From positions 1 to 12,338 of the forward strand of contig JAPLSP010000405.1 in NCBI GenBank assembly GCA_026398575.1: a stretch of 12,338 nucleotides of DNA, given 5' to 3'. Positions within the stretch are counted from its first letter, which is position 1, and every line of letters begins with the position of its first letter. This document shows positions 5,974 through 12,338 of the stretch, in pieces. This stretch comes from Candidatus Sumerlaeota bacterium. GTDB taxonomy: Bacteria > Sumerlaeota > Sumerlaeia > JADFCT01. The notes under the pieces were generated by a model, which made no database searches, was not told where the DNA came from, and saw nothing but the letters and a program-made list of their open reading frames with translations. A program made the translations under genes and the position numbers.

Positions 5974-7197
5974 ATGACTTTGGATCGCCTAAAGATCGCT
6001 CTGCGCACGATGCTTTATCCGGAGGCATGGACGCTGCCGCCGCGACTGCTTAAATCCATGCGCGCTTCTTTGCGTGAACTGCGGCCCGTGCGATCTCCGG
6101 TGGGCGACGTCTTGCATCCTTATGCGCCGCCGATTGGGGGGAAAGGATATCGCCGCTATCTGCAGGGGCTGAAGCGCCTGGCCGGCGGCGGACGCACACT
6201 GTTCACTGCGCATCTCTCGGTGACCGATGCCTGCCGCAACTCCTGCGCGCGATGCTCAAATCTATCTTTCGCGCGGGCGGATCCGCCGCTCGCTGATATT
6301 CAGCGGCTGCTGTCCGATCTGCGGAGAGCCGGCGTCTCTCTCATCTGCTTGACGGGAGGCGAGCCGATGCTGCGCGAGGATTTGCCCGCAATCATCGCTT
6401 CCTGCGGCGAGGATATTTCAGTCATGCTTTTCAGCGCGGGACACAAACTGGATTCGCGCGCCGCCGGCGAATTGCGCTGCGGCGGATTGGAAATGGCTTA
6501 TATCAGTCTCGATCACTATCGGCGCTCGGAGCATGACCGCATCCGCGGTCGCGACGGCGCATTCAAGGAAGCGGTTCAGGCCATCGAAGCCTGTCTGGCG
6601 GCGGGACTCTATACAGGAGCGCAGGCGGTGGTTGAGCCGGCGTTGGCGACGGCATCTGAAATGAATCGCTATCTTGAGTTCTGCAAGAAACTGGGCGTTC
6701 ATGACGTGATGCTTCTCGAGCCTGTGCCCGTGCGCGCGGCGGACAGTTGCGAAGCGCTTTCTCCCGCGCAGCAGCGGCTGCTGGCGGAATTGCAGACCCG
6801 ATCCGTCCGCGATCCCGCTCTTCCCAAAGTCACCAGCATGACGCGGATGGAAAGCGCCGAGTGCCTGGGATGCCAGGCGGGATTTTCTTTCATTTACATT
6901 TCGGCTGGGGGGGAAGTTTTCCCATGCGACCTCGCGCCCCTCTCATTCGGAAACGCTTATGGCGAAGAGCTGGGCGCCATTCTTGCCCGTCTTACCGAGC
7001 GTTTCCCATGTCCCGACGATCAATGCCTCGCATTGAGAATCAACGACCGCATGGGCTTCGCTGCGCCGCGCCCTTTTTCATGGGAGATGCTGCCCCGCTT
7101 GGATTCCGGCGATTCCGCCGCTGTTCCGCCAAAAATGATGGACTGGCTGCCGCCGGCCGCGACGCGGCAAAAAGCAAAAATTCCGATGGACCTATAG
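5974..7197 (+). CDS. Radical SAM protein with SPASM/twitch-like C-terminus
   Basis: This 407-residue protein has a radical SAM core opened by the CX3CX2C motif C87/C91/C94 (in TDACRNSCARCSN) and the GGE motif at 128-130 (LTGGEPMLRED). The C-terminal part carries C297-x2-C300, C318 in the stretch GGEVFPCD, and C346-x4-C351, a layout typical of SPASM or twitch domains that hold auxiliary Fe-S clusters. The approximately 85 residues before the core are unassigned. Such proteins modify peptides, cofactors or small molecules through a 5'-deoxyadenosyl radical; nothing here fixes the substrate, and no obvious small precursor peptide lies beside it. The start has a weak GGGGA at 5964-5968. The gene following begins 9 bases after the stop, so the two are almost certainly co-transcribed. 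It differs clearly from the Tes-like protein and is not a duplicate of it. Confidence 0.88.
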   Translation: MTLDRLKIALRTMLYPEAWTLPPRLLKSMRASLRELRPVRSPVGDVLHPYAPPIGGKGYRRYLQGLKRLAGGGRTLFTAHLSVTDACRNSCARCSNLSFARADPPLADIQRLLSDLRRAGVSLICLTGGEPMLREDLPAIIASCGEDISVMLFSAGHKLDSRAAGELRCGGLEMAYISLDHYRRSEHDRIRGRDGAFKEAVQAIEACLAAGLYTGAQAVVEPALATASEMNRYLEFCKKLGVHDVMLLEPVPVRAADSCEALSPAQQRLLAELQTRSVRDPALPKVTSMTRMESAECLGCQAGFSFIYISAGGEVFPCDLAPLSFGNAYGEELGAILARLTERFPCPDDQCLALRINDRMGFAAPRPFSWEMLPRLDSGDSAAVPPKMMDWLPPAATRQKAKIPMDL

Positions 7198-7206
7198 GAG
7201 CCGCTT

Positions 7207-8382
7207 ATGACGCTGCCGCTTGTTACGAATGAGGAGAAGAAAAAAGTATGGGAAACCTATCGCGCCGGGCGGCCGATCCGCGTCCCGCTTCGTTGGAACG
7301 TCAACCCCCGCATCCTTCTGCTCGATCCCGATCTCAATCCGGAGCGATATGATTTCGAGGCTTATTTCAATGACCCGCGCGTTCACCTCGCGGCGCAGGC
7401 GCGTTTTCAGGAATACGTCGCAACGACGTTGAATCAATATTGCGATGGCCCGACCGGGCTGCCCGCTGAATGGACCTTCAGCCTCAACACGCAGAATGTT
7501 TTTGACGCCGCGTATCTCGGCGCGCGCGTGGTTTATGTCGCCGGACAAGTTCCCGACACAACTCCGGCCTACGGCATAGATGACGTGGATATCTTCCTGC
7601 GGCGCGACTTTTCGCATCCGCTCGATAATCCGTGGCTGAAGGAGCGATTGGAGTTCCATGCCGCGCTGACAAACGAAGCGCGCACGTTCACCTATCTCGG
7701 GCGGCAGGGGAAAGTCGCGCCGTTTCTGCTATCGTTTGACGGCCCGCTGACGGCGGCGCTCATGCTCTTCGGGCAGGATATCTTCAGTTATCTGGTGATG
7801 GAATCGGACAAGGCGCGGCGGCTGCTGGAAACGATTGCGCGCGCCTGTTACGTGCGCAACCGCGCGCTGGCGGAACTGGCGGGGGCATGGCCTCCCGCGA
7901 CGGGCGATGGTTTTCTGGCGGACGACGCCGTGCAGATGATCGGGACCGATCTCTACCAGGAGGTCGTCCTGCCGTCGCATGAAATCTGGTTTGAACAGCT
8001 TCGGCTCGATGCGGCGGCGCCGGGGCGCAACTACATGCACCTGTGCGGCAATGCCACGCGCCATTTCCCGCTTATATGCGAACGGCTGGACGTGACGTCA
8101 TTCGACACCGGCTTTCCCGTGGATCATGGCCGTTTGCGGCGCGAGCTGGGGCCGGAGGTCGAGATCAGCGGCGGCCCTGAAATCGGCGTGATCATGAATG
8201 GAACGCCCGCGCGCTGCGCCGACCGCGCGCGCGAAATTCTGCAATCGGGAATCATGGCGGGCGGGCGCTTCATTCTTCAGGAAGGCAATAATCTGCCTCC
8301 GCGCGCGCCGCTAAAAAATCTGAGCGCAATCTATGAGGCATGTTTGGAACACGGGCGATACGCGTTCGCCGCCAAGCTATAA
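7207..8382 (+). CDS. Uroporphyrinogen-decarboxylase / MtaA-like (URO-D superfamily) protein
   Basis: This 391-residue protein has the signs of the URO-D superfamily, which contains haem-pathway decarboxylases and the zinc-dependent methylcobamide:thiol methyltransferases (MtaA, MtbA, CmuA). Evidence includes MHLCGNATRH at 277-286, with the H278-x-C280 pair that binds zinc in MtaA-type enzymes, and the C-terminal EGNNLPP-x-x-PLKNLSAIYEA segment typical of the group. In MtaA-like enzymes a third cysteine ligand normally sits in that late segment; here residues 361-362 are Asn-Asn. The N-terminus does not show the arginine-rich substrate loop of true HemE, so haem synthesis is unlikely. A clear AGGAG at 7196-7200, overlapping the upstream stop, sets the start at 7207. 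It probably acts with the SPASM radical SAM protein before it, perhaps on a methyl-group or corrinoid-related step (inference). Confidence 0.82.
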   Translation: MTLPLVTNEEKKKVWETYRAGRPIRVPLRWNVNPRILLLDPDLNPERYDFEAYFNDPRVHLAAQARFQEYVATTLNQYCDGPTGLPAEWTFSLNTQNVFDAAYLGARVVYVAGQVPDTTPAYGIDDVDIFLRRDFSHPLDNPWLKERLEFHAALTNEARTFTYLGRQGKVAPFLLSFDGPLTAALMLFGQDIFSYLVMESDKARRLLETIARACYVRNRALAELAGAWPPATGDGFLADDAVQMIGTDLYQEVVLPSHEIWFEQLRLDAAAPGRNYMHLCGNATRHFPLICERLDVTSFDTGFPVDHGRLRRELGPEVEISGGPEIGVIMNGTPARCADRAREILQSGIMAGGRFILQEGNNLPPRAPLKNLSAIYEACLEHGRYAFAAKL

Positions 8383-8506
8383 AGTGGCGCCCATCCTTTT
8401 TTCCTGAAGAGCGGCAAATATTCATTGCCTTCGGGCGCGACGTGCGGCATAAATCCGGCATGATATTTGAGTGAAGATAAAAATTTATCCTTCGGAGGGC
8501 CTTGCC
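8383..8506. other. Intergenic gap before the pseudopilin gene
   Basis: These 124 bases separate the URO-D-like gene from the pseudopilin. A TTTTTT run at about 8397-8402 follows the stop codon but lacks a convincing GC-rich stem directly before it, so I do not call a terminator. The small stem-like ATAAAAATTTAT near 8477-8488 and GGAGG at 8494-8498 precede the pseudopilin start. I see no repeat element of the kinds found in the other gaps. Confidence 0.4.
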
Positions 8507-9142
8507 ATGAAATGCGCTCGTACAAGCGGATTCACCCTGATTGAGCTGTTGATCGTCATTGCGATCATCGCAATCCTGGCTCTGATCGCCATTCCCAATT
8601 TCCTCGAGGCACAGACGCGCTCGAAGGTTGCGCGCACTCTGACGGACCAGCGCACGCTCGCCACGGCGCTCGAAGCCTACTTCGTGGACTACAATGGCTA
8701 TCCCTATCCAAAAAGCAGGAGCTACTATATCGAATACGCCTGGGAGTTGACCACGCCTGTCTCCTATATTACCTCCGTGCGCATGCGCGATCCTTTCAAC
8801 ATACAAGCCACCGCCACAAGCAGATCTTATACTTATGAGAACTACGCCGGCGACTGGGGCGACAATGTATTCAAGACTACCCCGGTCCACACGGTCACAC
8901 CGCCCGAGAGCATGATGAAGCAACAATACACCCTCACAAGCGACGGTCCGACGCAATTTCGGGTTTATATGGAGCACTATCCTTACTACAAAGTGTATAA
9001 GAACGACACAAACAGCTTGGGGGGATTGCCATTGCCAGTTTATATCAACATGCCTTATGACCCGACCAACGGAACGATCAGCAAGGGCGGCATTGGCCGC
9101 GGCGGCGGCGAGATCGTCACCGGCGTTTTTGGAAAAGAATAG
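8507..9142 (+). CDS. Type IV pilin-like / type II secretion pseudopilin (GspG-like)
   Basis: This 211-residue protein starts with a class III prepilin signal: a short basic leader MKCARTSG, the peptidase site G8/F9, then FTLIELLIVIAIIAILALIA with the conserved glutamate five residues into the mature chain (E13). The following helix (FLEAQTRSKVARTLTDQRTL) and the ALEAYFVDYNGYP segment are common in GspG-like major pseudopilins and in the expanded single-gene pseudopilin families of uncultured bacterial phyla. The C-terminal part, ending in a PYDPTNGTISKGGIGRGG stretch, is extracellular or periplasmic. A good GGAGG at 8494-8498 places the start at 8507; an in-frame GTG at 8471 would add 12 residues to the leader and lacks a ribosome-binding site. 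No assembly genes (GspE, GspF, prepilin peptidase) lie in the window, so it is an orphan here. Confidence 0.93.
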   Translation: MKCARTSGFTLIELLIVIAIIAILALIAIPNFLEAQTRSKVARTLTDQRTLATALEAYFVDYNGYPYPKSRSYYIEYAWELTTPVSYITSVRMRDPFNIQATATSRSYTYENYAGDWGDNVFKTTPVHTVTPPESMMKQQYTLTSDGPTQFRVYMEHYPYYKVYKNDTNSLGGLPLPVYINMPYDPTNGTISKGGIGRGGGEIVTGVFGKE

Positions 9143-9178
9143 GCGCGGTTTTTTGCCGGCTCGCTTTTCAAGCGCATT

Positions 9179-9229
9179 CGGCGTTCGATCTTTAGATCGC
9201 TGGCAGGCGAAACTAAAGTTTGAACGCCG
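9179..9229. repeat. CTTTAG-core inverted repeat, second locus
   Basis: The arms 9179-9195 and 9213-9229 are reverse complements over 17 bases apart from a 3-base block (GAT versus AAA). Each variant block is matched by its own immediate partner: GAT-CTTTAG-ATC at 9187-9198 and AAA-CTAAAG-TTT at 9210-9221. The element therefore consists of two small palindromes with the same core as the 5670-5912 cluster, set as an inverted pair. It lies between the pseudopilin and hexosaminidase genes. No T-run follows. Confidence 0.9.
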
Positions 9230-9283
9230 ATTGTCTTTAATGCCATAAAGCTCCGGCTTCGATTTTGAACGGGAGTTACGCGT

Positions 9284-11599
9284 ATGAATCCAAGATTTAT
9301 TGCCCGGTGGTCATTGTCCGTCCTCATTCTTTCCATCATTTCTCTATGCGCATTCCCGGCCTGGCCTCAGGGCAAGGCGGCTCAAGCCGGCGCTCAGGGA
9401 GGCAATAAGACCATGAATTTTGAGTTTGCGTCCGACGCATTCGCCGCGGCGCCCAAAGACGCTTCCGCAGGCATAAATCTGATTCCGTGGCCCAAAACGC
9501 TGACGCCCGCATCCGGGGCGATGGAACTTGGCGCTGAAAGCCGTATCGTTGCGGAAGACGGCTCGCTCCTGCCGTTGGCTAATATTCTAGCGGATGAGAT
9601 CCGCTGGTTGACGGGGCGTCGCCTGAAGGCCGAGCAAGGAACCGCGCGCCCCGGAGATATTGGATTGCAAATTTTCCCGGCGCTCAAAGGCGAAGCAAGC
9701 CAGCTAAAGATTGATGACAAGGCAATCGCCGGCGGGGCGGATTACGGCGGCGTGGCGATGGCGAGCGCATCCATTCTCCAGTTGCTCCGGTTGGAGGGCG
9801 AAGGCGGCGCCATGCGGATTTTTCTGCCGCGCCTAGCCATCGAGGATGCGCCGTTTGTTTCCTATCGCGGGCTGATGGTGGACGTCGCGCGAAAATTCCA
9901 CAGTATCGAGACGCTCGAACAATGCGTGATCCTGTGCCGGTTCTATAAAGCTCGCTATCTGCAATTGCACCTGACTGACGATCCGGCCTTCACCTTCCCC
10001 TCGACCGCCTATCCGCAATTGACGGCAAAAAATTGGGAGGGCGGCTTGTTCTATTCGCTCGAGGAGTTGCGCCATCTCGAGCGTTTCGCCTCCGAGCGCG
10101 GCGTCGTCATCGTCCCAGAATACGAAATGCCCGGCCATTCCGGCGCCGCCGTGCGCGCGATGCCGGACCTCTTCAAGGCCAGTCCGAAACACCACGCCAC
10201 CGTCAACTTCGCCAACGACAAAGTCCTCCAAGCGCTCGATACGATCATCGCCGAGATGTGCGACGTCTTCAAATCCACGCCTTACTTTCACATTGGCGGT
10301 GACGAATGCGACCTGACATATTGCCATGAGAATCCCGATTTTCAGGAGGCGTTCAAGAAATACAACCTCAAGAACTCGCACGAGCTCTATCGCTGGTTCG
10401 TCGTCCGGATGAACGAGACCGTCAAAAAGCAGGGCAAAAAAACGATCGTATGGGAAGGCTTTCACCCGGAGCCGAAATCGCCCATCCAAATCCCGAAAGA
10501 CATCATCGTGATGGAATACGAATGTCCGTTCTATCCGCCGGAAAAACTCGCACAGGATGGCTATACCTTCATCAACGCCGCCTGGACGCCGCTTTATATC
10601 GTCAACAAGCATCGCTGGTCGCCCGACAAGATTTATGCGTGGGACCTCTATACGCTCGGGCAGGTTTCGAGCGGTTACTCGCGCACGCAATGGCATAAAG
10701 TCCCGCCGACGCCGCTCATTATCGGCGCGCAGATGTGCGCGTGGGAGCAGCCGGAGGCCGTCGAAATCGCCAGCGTGCGCAGCCGGCTGCCGGCGATGAG
10801 CGAGCGGATTTGGAATCCTCAAGCCGGGCGCGACTACAAGGATTTCGAAGCGCGCTTCAAGGCGTCCGATGCGCGGCTCGAACGGCTGATCCATTGCGTT
10901 TCGTTTCAGCCTGAAGGATTGGCGCAACCGGGCAAAGACGAATTCGACATCAATCTTTTCCACGAGCCAATGACCTTGAAGATGAGCGCGCGCGCGAAGG
11001 ACGCGCAGATTCACTATACGCTTGACGGCAAGGCGCCGTCGCCGTCTTCGCCGCTTTATGCCGGGCCGATAAAAATCGAGAAAGACACCGTTGTTCGCGC
11101 CGCTGCGTTTGACGCCGCCGGGCGCCGCCTCGGATACATGACGGGCGATAGTTATTACTTCGAGAAAAAAACGGAACCGAACCTTGCCACGGGCAAGCCG
11201 GTGACATGCTCGGGCGGAACGCAAGGCCCGCAGACGCCGGAGCTGGCGGTGGACGGAAACCTGAAAGACATTAATTCGAGCTGGTGGGCTGCGCCCTGGC
11301 CGCAATGGATGCAGGTGGATTTGCTCAGAGCTTATGACGTGGATCGCATCCAAGTTTATCCCTATTGGGATGGCCGCCGTTATTATCAATACACCGTCGA
11401 GATTTCAGCGGATGGCAAGGAATGGGCGCGCGTCGGCGATATGAGCCAGAACACCAAACTCTCAACCTCGAAAGGCGATGAATTCAAATTCCCCAAGCGG
11501 CCGGCGCGCTATGTGCGCGTCAACGTGCTCAAGAACAGCGTCAACGAAGGCGCACATATCGTGGAGATATTGGTTTTCGAGGCGGCTGAAAAAAAATAA
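9284..11599 (+). CDS. Secreted GH20 beta-N-acetylhexosaminidase with CHB_HEX_C and F5/8-type C domains
   Basis: This 771-residue protein begins with a signal peptide (basic start, hydrophobic run SLSVLILSIISLCAFPAW, likely cleavage near residues 28-36). A GH20b-type N-terminal domain spans about 55-185, with IPWPKTLTPASG near its start. The GH20 barrel runs to about 530, with YRGLMVDVARKFHS, LQLHLTDDPAF, the catalytic pair D340-E341 in HIGGDE and a WE-x-x-P late motif. In this family the Asp orients the substrate acetamido group and the Glu is the acid/base, releasing terminal N-acetylhexosamine from chitin, peptidoglycan or glycan fragments. A chitobiase/hexosaminidase C-terminal domain follows (about 560-620, IHYTLDGKAPSPSSPLY), then an F5/8-type C carbohydrate-binding domain from about 633 to the end. 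GGGAG-like GGGAG at 9271-9275 supports the start. It is likely periplasmic or extracellular and separate from the upstream cluster. Confidence 0.95.
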   Translation: MNPRFIARWSLSVLILSIISLCAFPAWPQGKAAQAGAQGGNKTMNFEFASDAFAAAPKDASAGINLIPWPKTLTPASGAMELGAESRIVAEDGSLLPLANILADEIRWLTGRRLKAEQGTARPGDIGLQIFPALKGEASQLKIDDKAIAGGADYGGVAMASASILQLLRLEGEGGAMRIFLPRLAIEDAPFVSYRGLMVDVARKFHSIETLEQCVILCRFYKARYLQLHLTDDPAFTFPSTAYPQLTAKNWEGGLFYSLEELRHLERFASERGVVIVPEYEMPGHSGAAVRAMPDLFKASPKHHATVNFANDKVLQALDTIIAEMCDVFKSTPYFHIGGDECDLTYCHENPDFQEAFKKYNLKNSHELYRWFVVRMNETVKKQGKKTIVWEGFHPEPKSPIQIPKDIIVMEYECPFYPPEKLAQDGYTFINAAWTPLYIVNKHRWSPDKIYAWDLYTLGQVSSGYSRTQWHKVPPTPLIIGAQMCAWEQPEAVEIASVRSRLPAMSERIWNPQAGRDYKDFEARFKASDARLERLIHCVSFQPEGLAQPGKDEFDINLFHEPMTLKMSARAKDAQIHYTLDGKAPSPSSPLYAGPIKIEKDTVVRAAAFDAAGRRLGYMTGDSYYFEKKTEPNLATGKPVTCSGGTQGPQTPELAVDGNLKDINSSWWAAPWPQWMQVDLLRAYDVDRIQVYPYWDGRRYYQYTVEISADGKEWARVGDMSQNTKLSTSKGDEFKFPKRPARYVRVNVLKNSVNEGAHIVEILVFEAAEKK

Positions 11600-11893
11600 C
11601 ACGATTAGCGATATCGTCGTTACCCCAAAAAACTCGGCCAAAGAAACATGAAAGGCCGCATGAAAGCGTGATTCCCAATTCAGAAATGACAAGGAAGTTT
11701 CTTATTAGTGTTCATTCGTGTTCATTAGTGGTTCCCCATCGCGGAAAAATTGCTGATAGATGATTCTGGCGTTATTGGCATTCAAAATGAAACCGCTTGA
11801 AAGAAACCACTAATGAACGCTGATGGACACTAAGAAAGGCAAAAATTCTCACGCTTAACTCGCAAGCAGACTCACATAACCAGGAGGTAGTGA
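11600..11893. other. Intergenic region before the VOC gene
   Basis: About 294 bases hold no supportable gene. Most of the centre is the decamer-arm inverted repeat at 11705-11833. A strong AGGAGG at 11882-11887 lies 6 bases before the VOC start. No clear promoter or T-tailed terminator is visible, although the switch to an unrelated gene implies one. Confidence 0.5.
11705..11833. repeat. Inverted repeat pair with decamer-unit arms
   Basis: Arms 11705-11733 and 11805-11833 (29 bases each) are reverse complements with 25 matches. The left arm is built of the 10-base unit TTCATTNGTG (TTCATTCGTG, TTCATTAGTG) and the right arm carries its diverged complement. The 71-base centre is unique. The plan matches the 4070-4158 element, with inverted arms built from short tandem words, although the words differ. 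Confidence 0.9.
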
Positions 11894-12274
11894 ATGCGCT
11901 TTGAGCATTTCGGAATTAATGTGCCGGACGCCAGGGCGATGGCTGAGTGGCTGGTGAAGCATTGCGGGATGCGCGTGCTTCGGGCGATAAACACTGCGCC
12001 TTATACATGTTTCCTCGCCGATGAACGCGGGATGTCCGTCATCGAGATTTACACCAATCCCGCCGGACCGATTCCAGACTATTCCCGGCAGCATCCGCTG
12101 CAATTCCATTGGGCTTTTGCGGTGGATGATCCGGATGAAGTCAAGGACCGGCTTGTAGCAGCAGGGGCGTCGGTCGTGGAGGAGATTTGGCTGGAAGATG
12201 GCTCGCATCTCTTCATGCTACGCGATCCATGGGGCGTGCCGCTACAGTTGTGCAAGCGCACCAAACCGCTATAA
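11894..12274 (+). CDS. VOC-superfamily (glyoxalase/bleomycin-resistance-like) protein
   Basis: This 126-residue protein is a single VOC domain made of two beta-alpha-beta-beta-beta modules. The first opens with MRFEHFGINVPD and ends with VIEIYTN; the second has FHWAFAVDDPDEVKDRL and ends with LRDPWGVPLQL. By position the metal ligands would be H5, E51 and H72, with Q118 in the fourth place where many members have Glu; Q still permits metal binding. VOC proteins include isomerases, lyases, dioxygenases and drug-binding proteins, so no reaction can be assigned. The start is well defined by AGGAGG at 11882-11887. It is preceded by a repeat-filled gap and appears to be a stand-alone gene. Confidence 0.88.
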   Translation: MRFEHFGINVPDARAMAEWLVKHCGMRVLRAINTAPYTCFLADERGMSVIEIYTNPAGPIPDYSRQHPLQFHWAFAVDDPDEVKDRLVAAGASVVEEIWLEDGSHLFMLRDPWGVPLQLCKRTKPL

Positions 12275-12338
12275 ATAAGTATTTATAGTCATTAAATAAA
12301 ATACATATAGAAATATATAAACTATAGTGTGCAATTAG
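12270..12338. other. AT-rich right edge with small AT-only hairpin
   Basis: After the VOC stop the base composition changes abruptly to almost pure A and T up to the window end. A perfect 7-bp AT stem with a 4-base loop (TATAAAT at 12270-12276, ATTTATA at 12281-12287) overlaps the stop codon. No coding frame is visible. It could be the start of an AT-rich regulatory or transferred region, which the window does not show. Confidence 0.5.

Noticed and set aside
5974..7197. RiPP maturase with a precursor peptide nearby
   Set aside because: The SPASM-like cysteines fit, but I find no short Cys-rich or leader-core peptide gene next to it, only repeats and the URO-D-like gene.
8331..8525. Small minus-strand ORF across the gap before the pseudopilin
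   Set aside because: Its sequence looks superficially protein-like, but it overlaps the ends of two good + strand genes and has no family match or ribosome-binding site that I can see.
9833..11389. 518-codon minus-strand ORF opposite the GH20 gene
   Set aside because: Shadow ORF; the + strand has catalytic motifs, signal peptide and domain structure, the minus frame has none.

Overview
The window looks like a piece of chromosome from an uncultured, GC-rich, diderm bacterium. The type IV pseudopilin with a short N-terminal prepilin signal, the secreted multidomain GH20 hexosaminidase, and the many short period-7, period-8 and period-10 repeats resemble MAG-only lineages such as Sumerlaeota, Hydrogenedentota, Omnitrophota or Lentisphaerota. 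That placement is a guess from gene style; there is no marker gene here. All nine confident protein genes lie on the + strand. I see no tRNA, rRNA, CRISPR array, transposase or phage gene.

Left part (173-8382) is a co-directional metabolic cluster. It contains: a radical SAM protein with the cysteine layout of the MJ0619/Tes (tetraether lipid synthase) family; an ICMT-like membrane methyltransferase coupled to it by an ATGA overlap; a cysteine desulfurase fused to a rhodanese domain; a class III PLP aminotransferase; a small doubtful ORF; a second radical SAM protein with a SPASM/twitch-like C-terminus; and a uroporphyrinogen-decarboxylase/MtaA-like protein. The two Fe-S-rich radical SAM enzymes, the sulfur-mobilising fusion and the membrane methyltransferase could form one pathway. 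One possibility is modification of a membrane lipid, with the desulfurase supplying sulfur for Fe-S clusters or for a thiolated product. This pathway is inference.

Right part (8507-12274) holds three apparently independent genes: a pseudopilin, a secreted GH20 beta-N-acetylhexosaminidase with CHB_HEX_C and F5/8-type C domains, and a single-domain VOC (glyoxalase-like) protein.

The most unusual aspect is the repeat content. A 26-27 unit heptanucleotide array lies inside the first radical SAM gene, in frame, between its Fe-S motif and its GGE motif. A decamer array followed by a heptamer array occupies the gap before the desulfurase gene. Two gaps carry inverted pairs whose arms are built of 8- or 10-bp units (4070-4158 and 11705-11833). 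Two gaps carry small palindromes with a fixed CTTTAG/CTGAAG core and variable but self-complementary arms (5670-5912 and 9179-9229). Together these fill most of the longer intergenic spaces.
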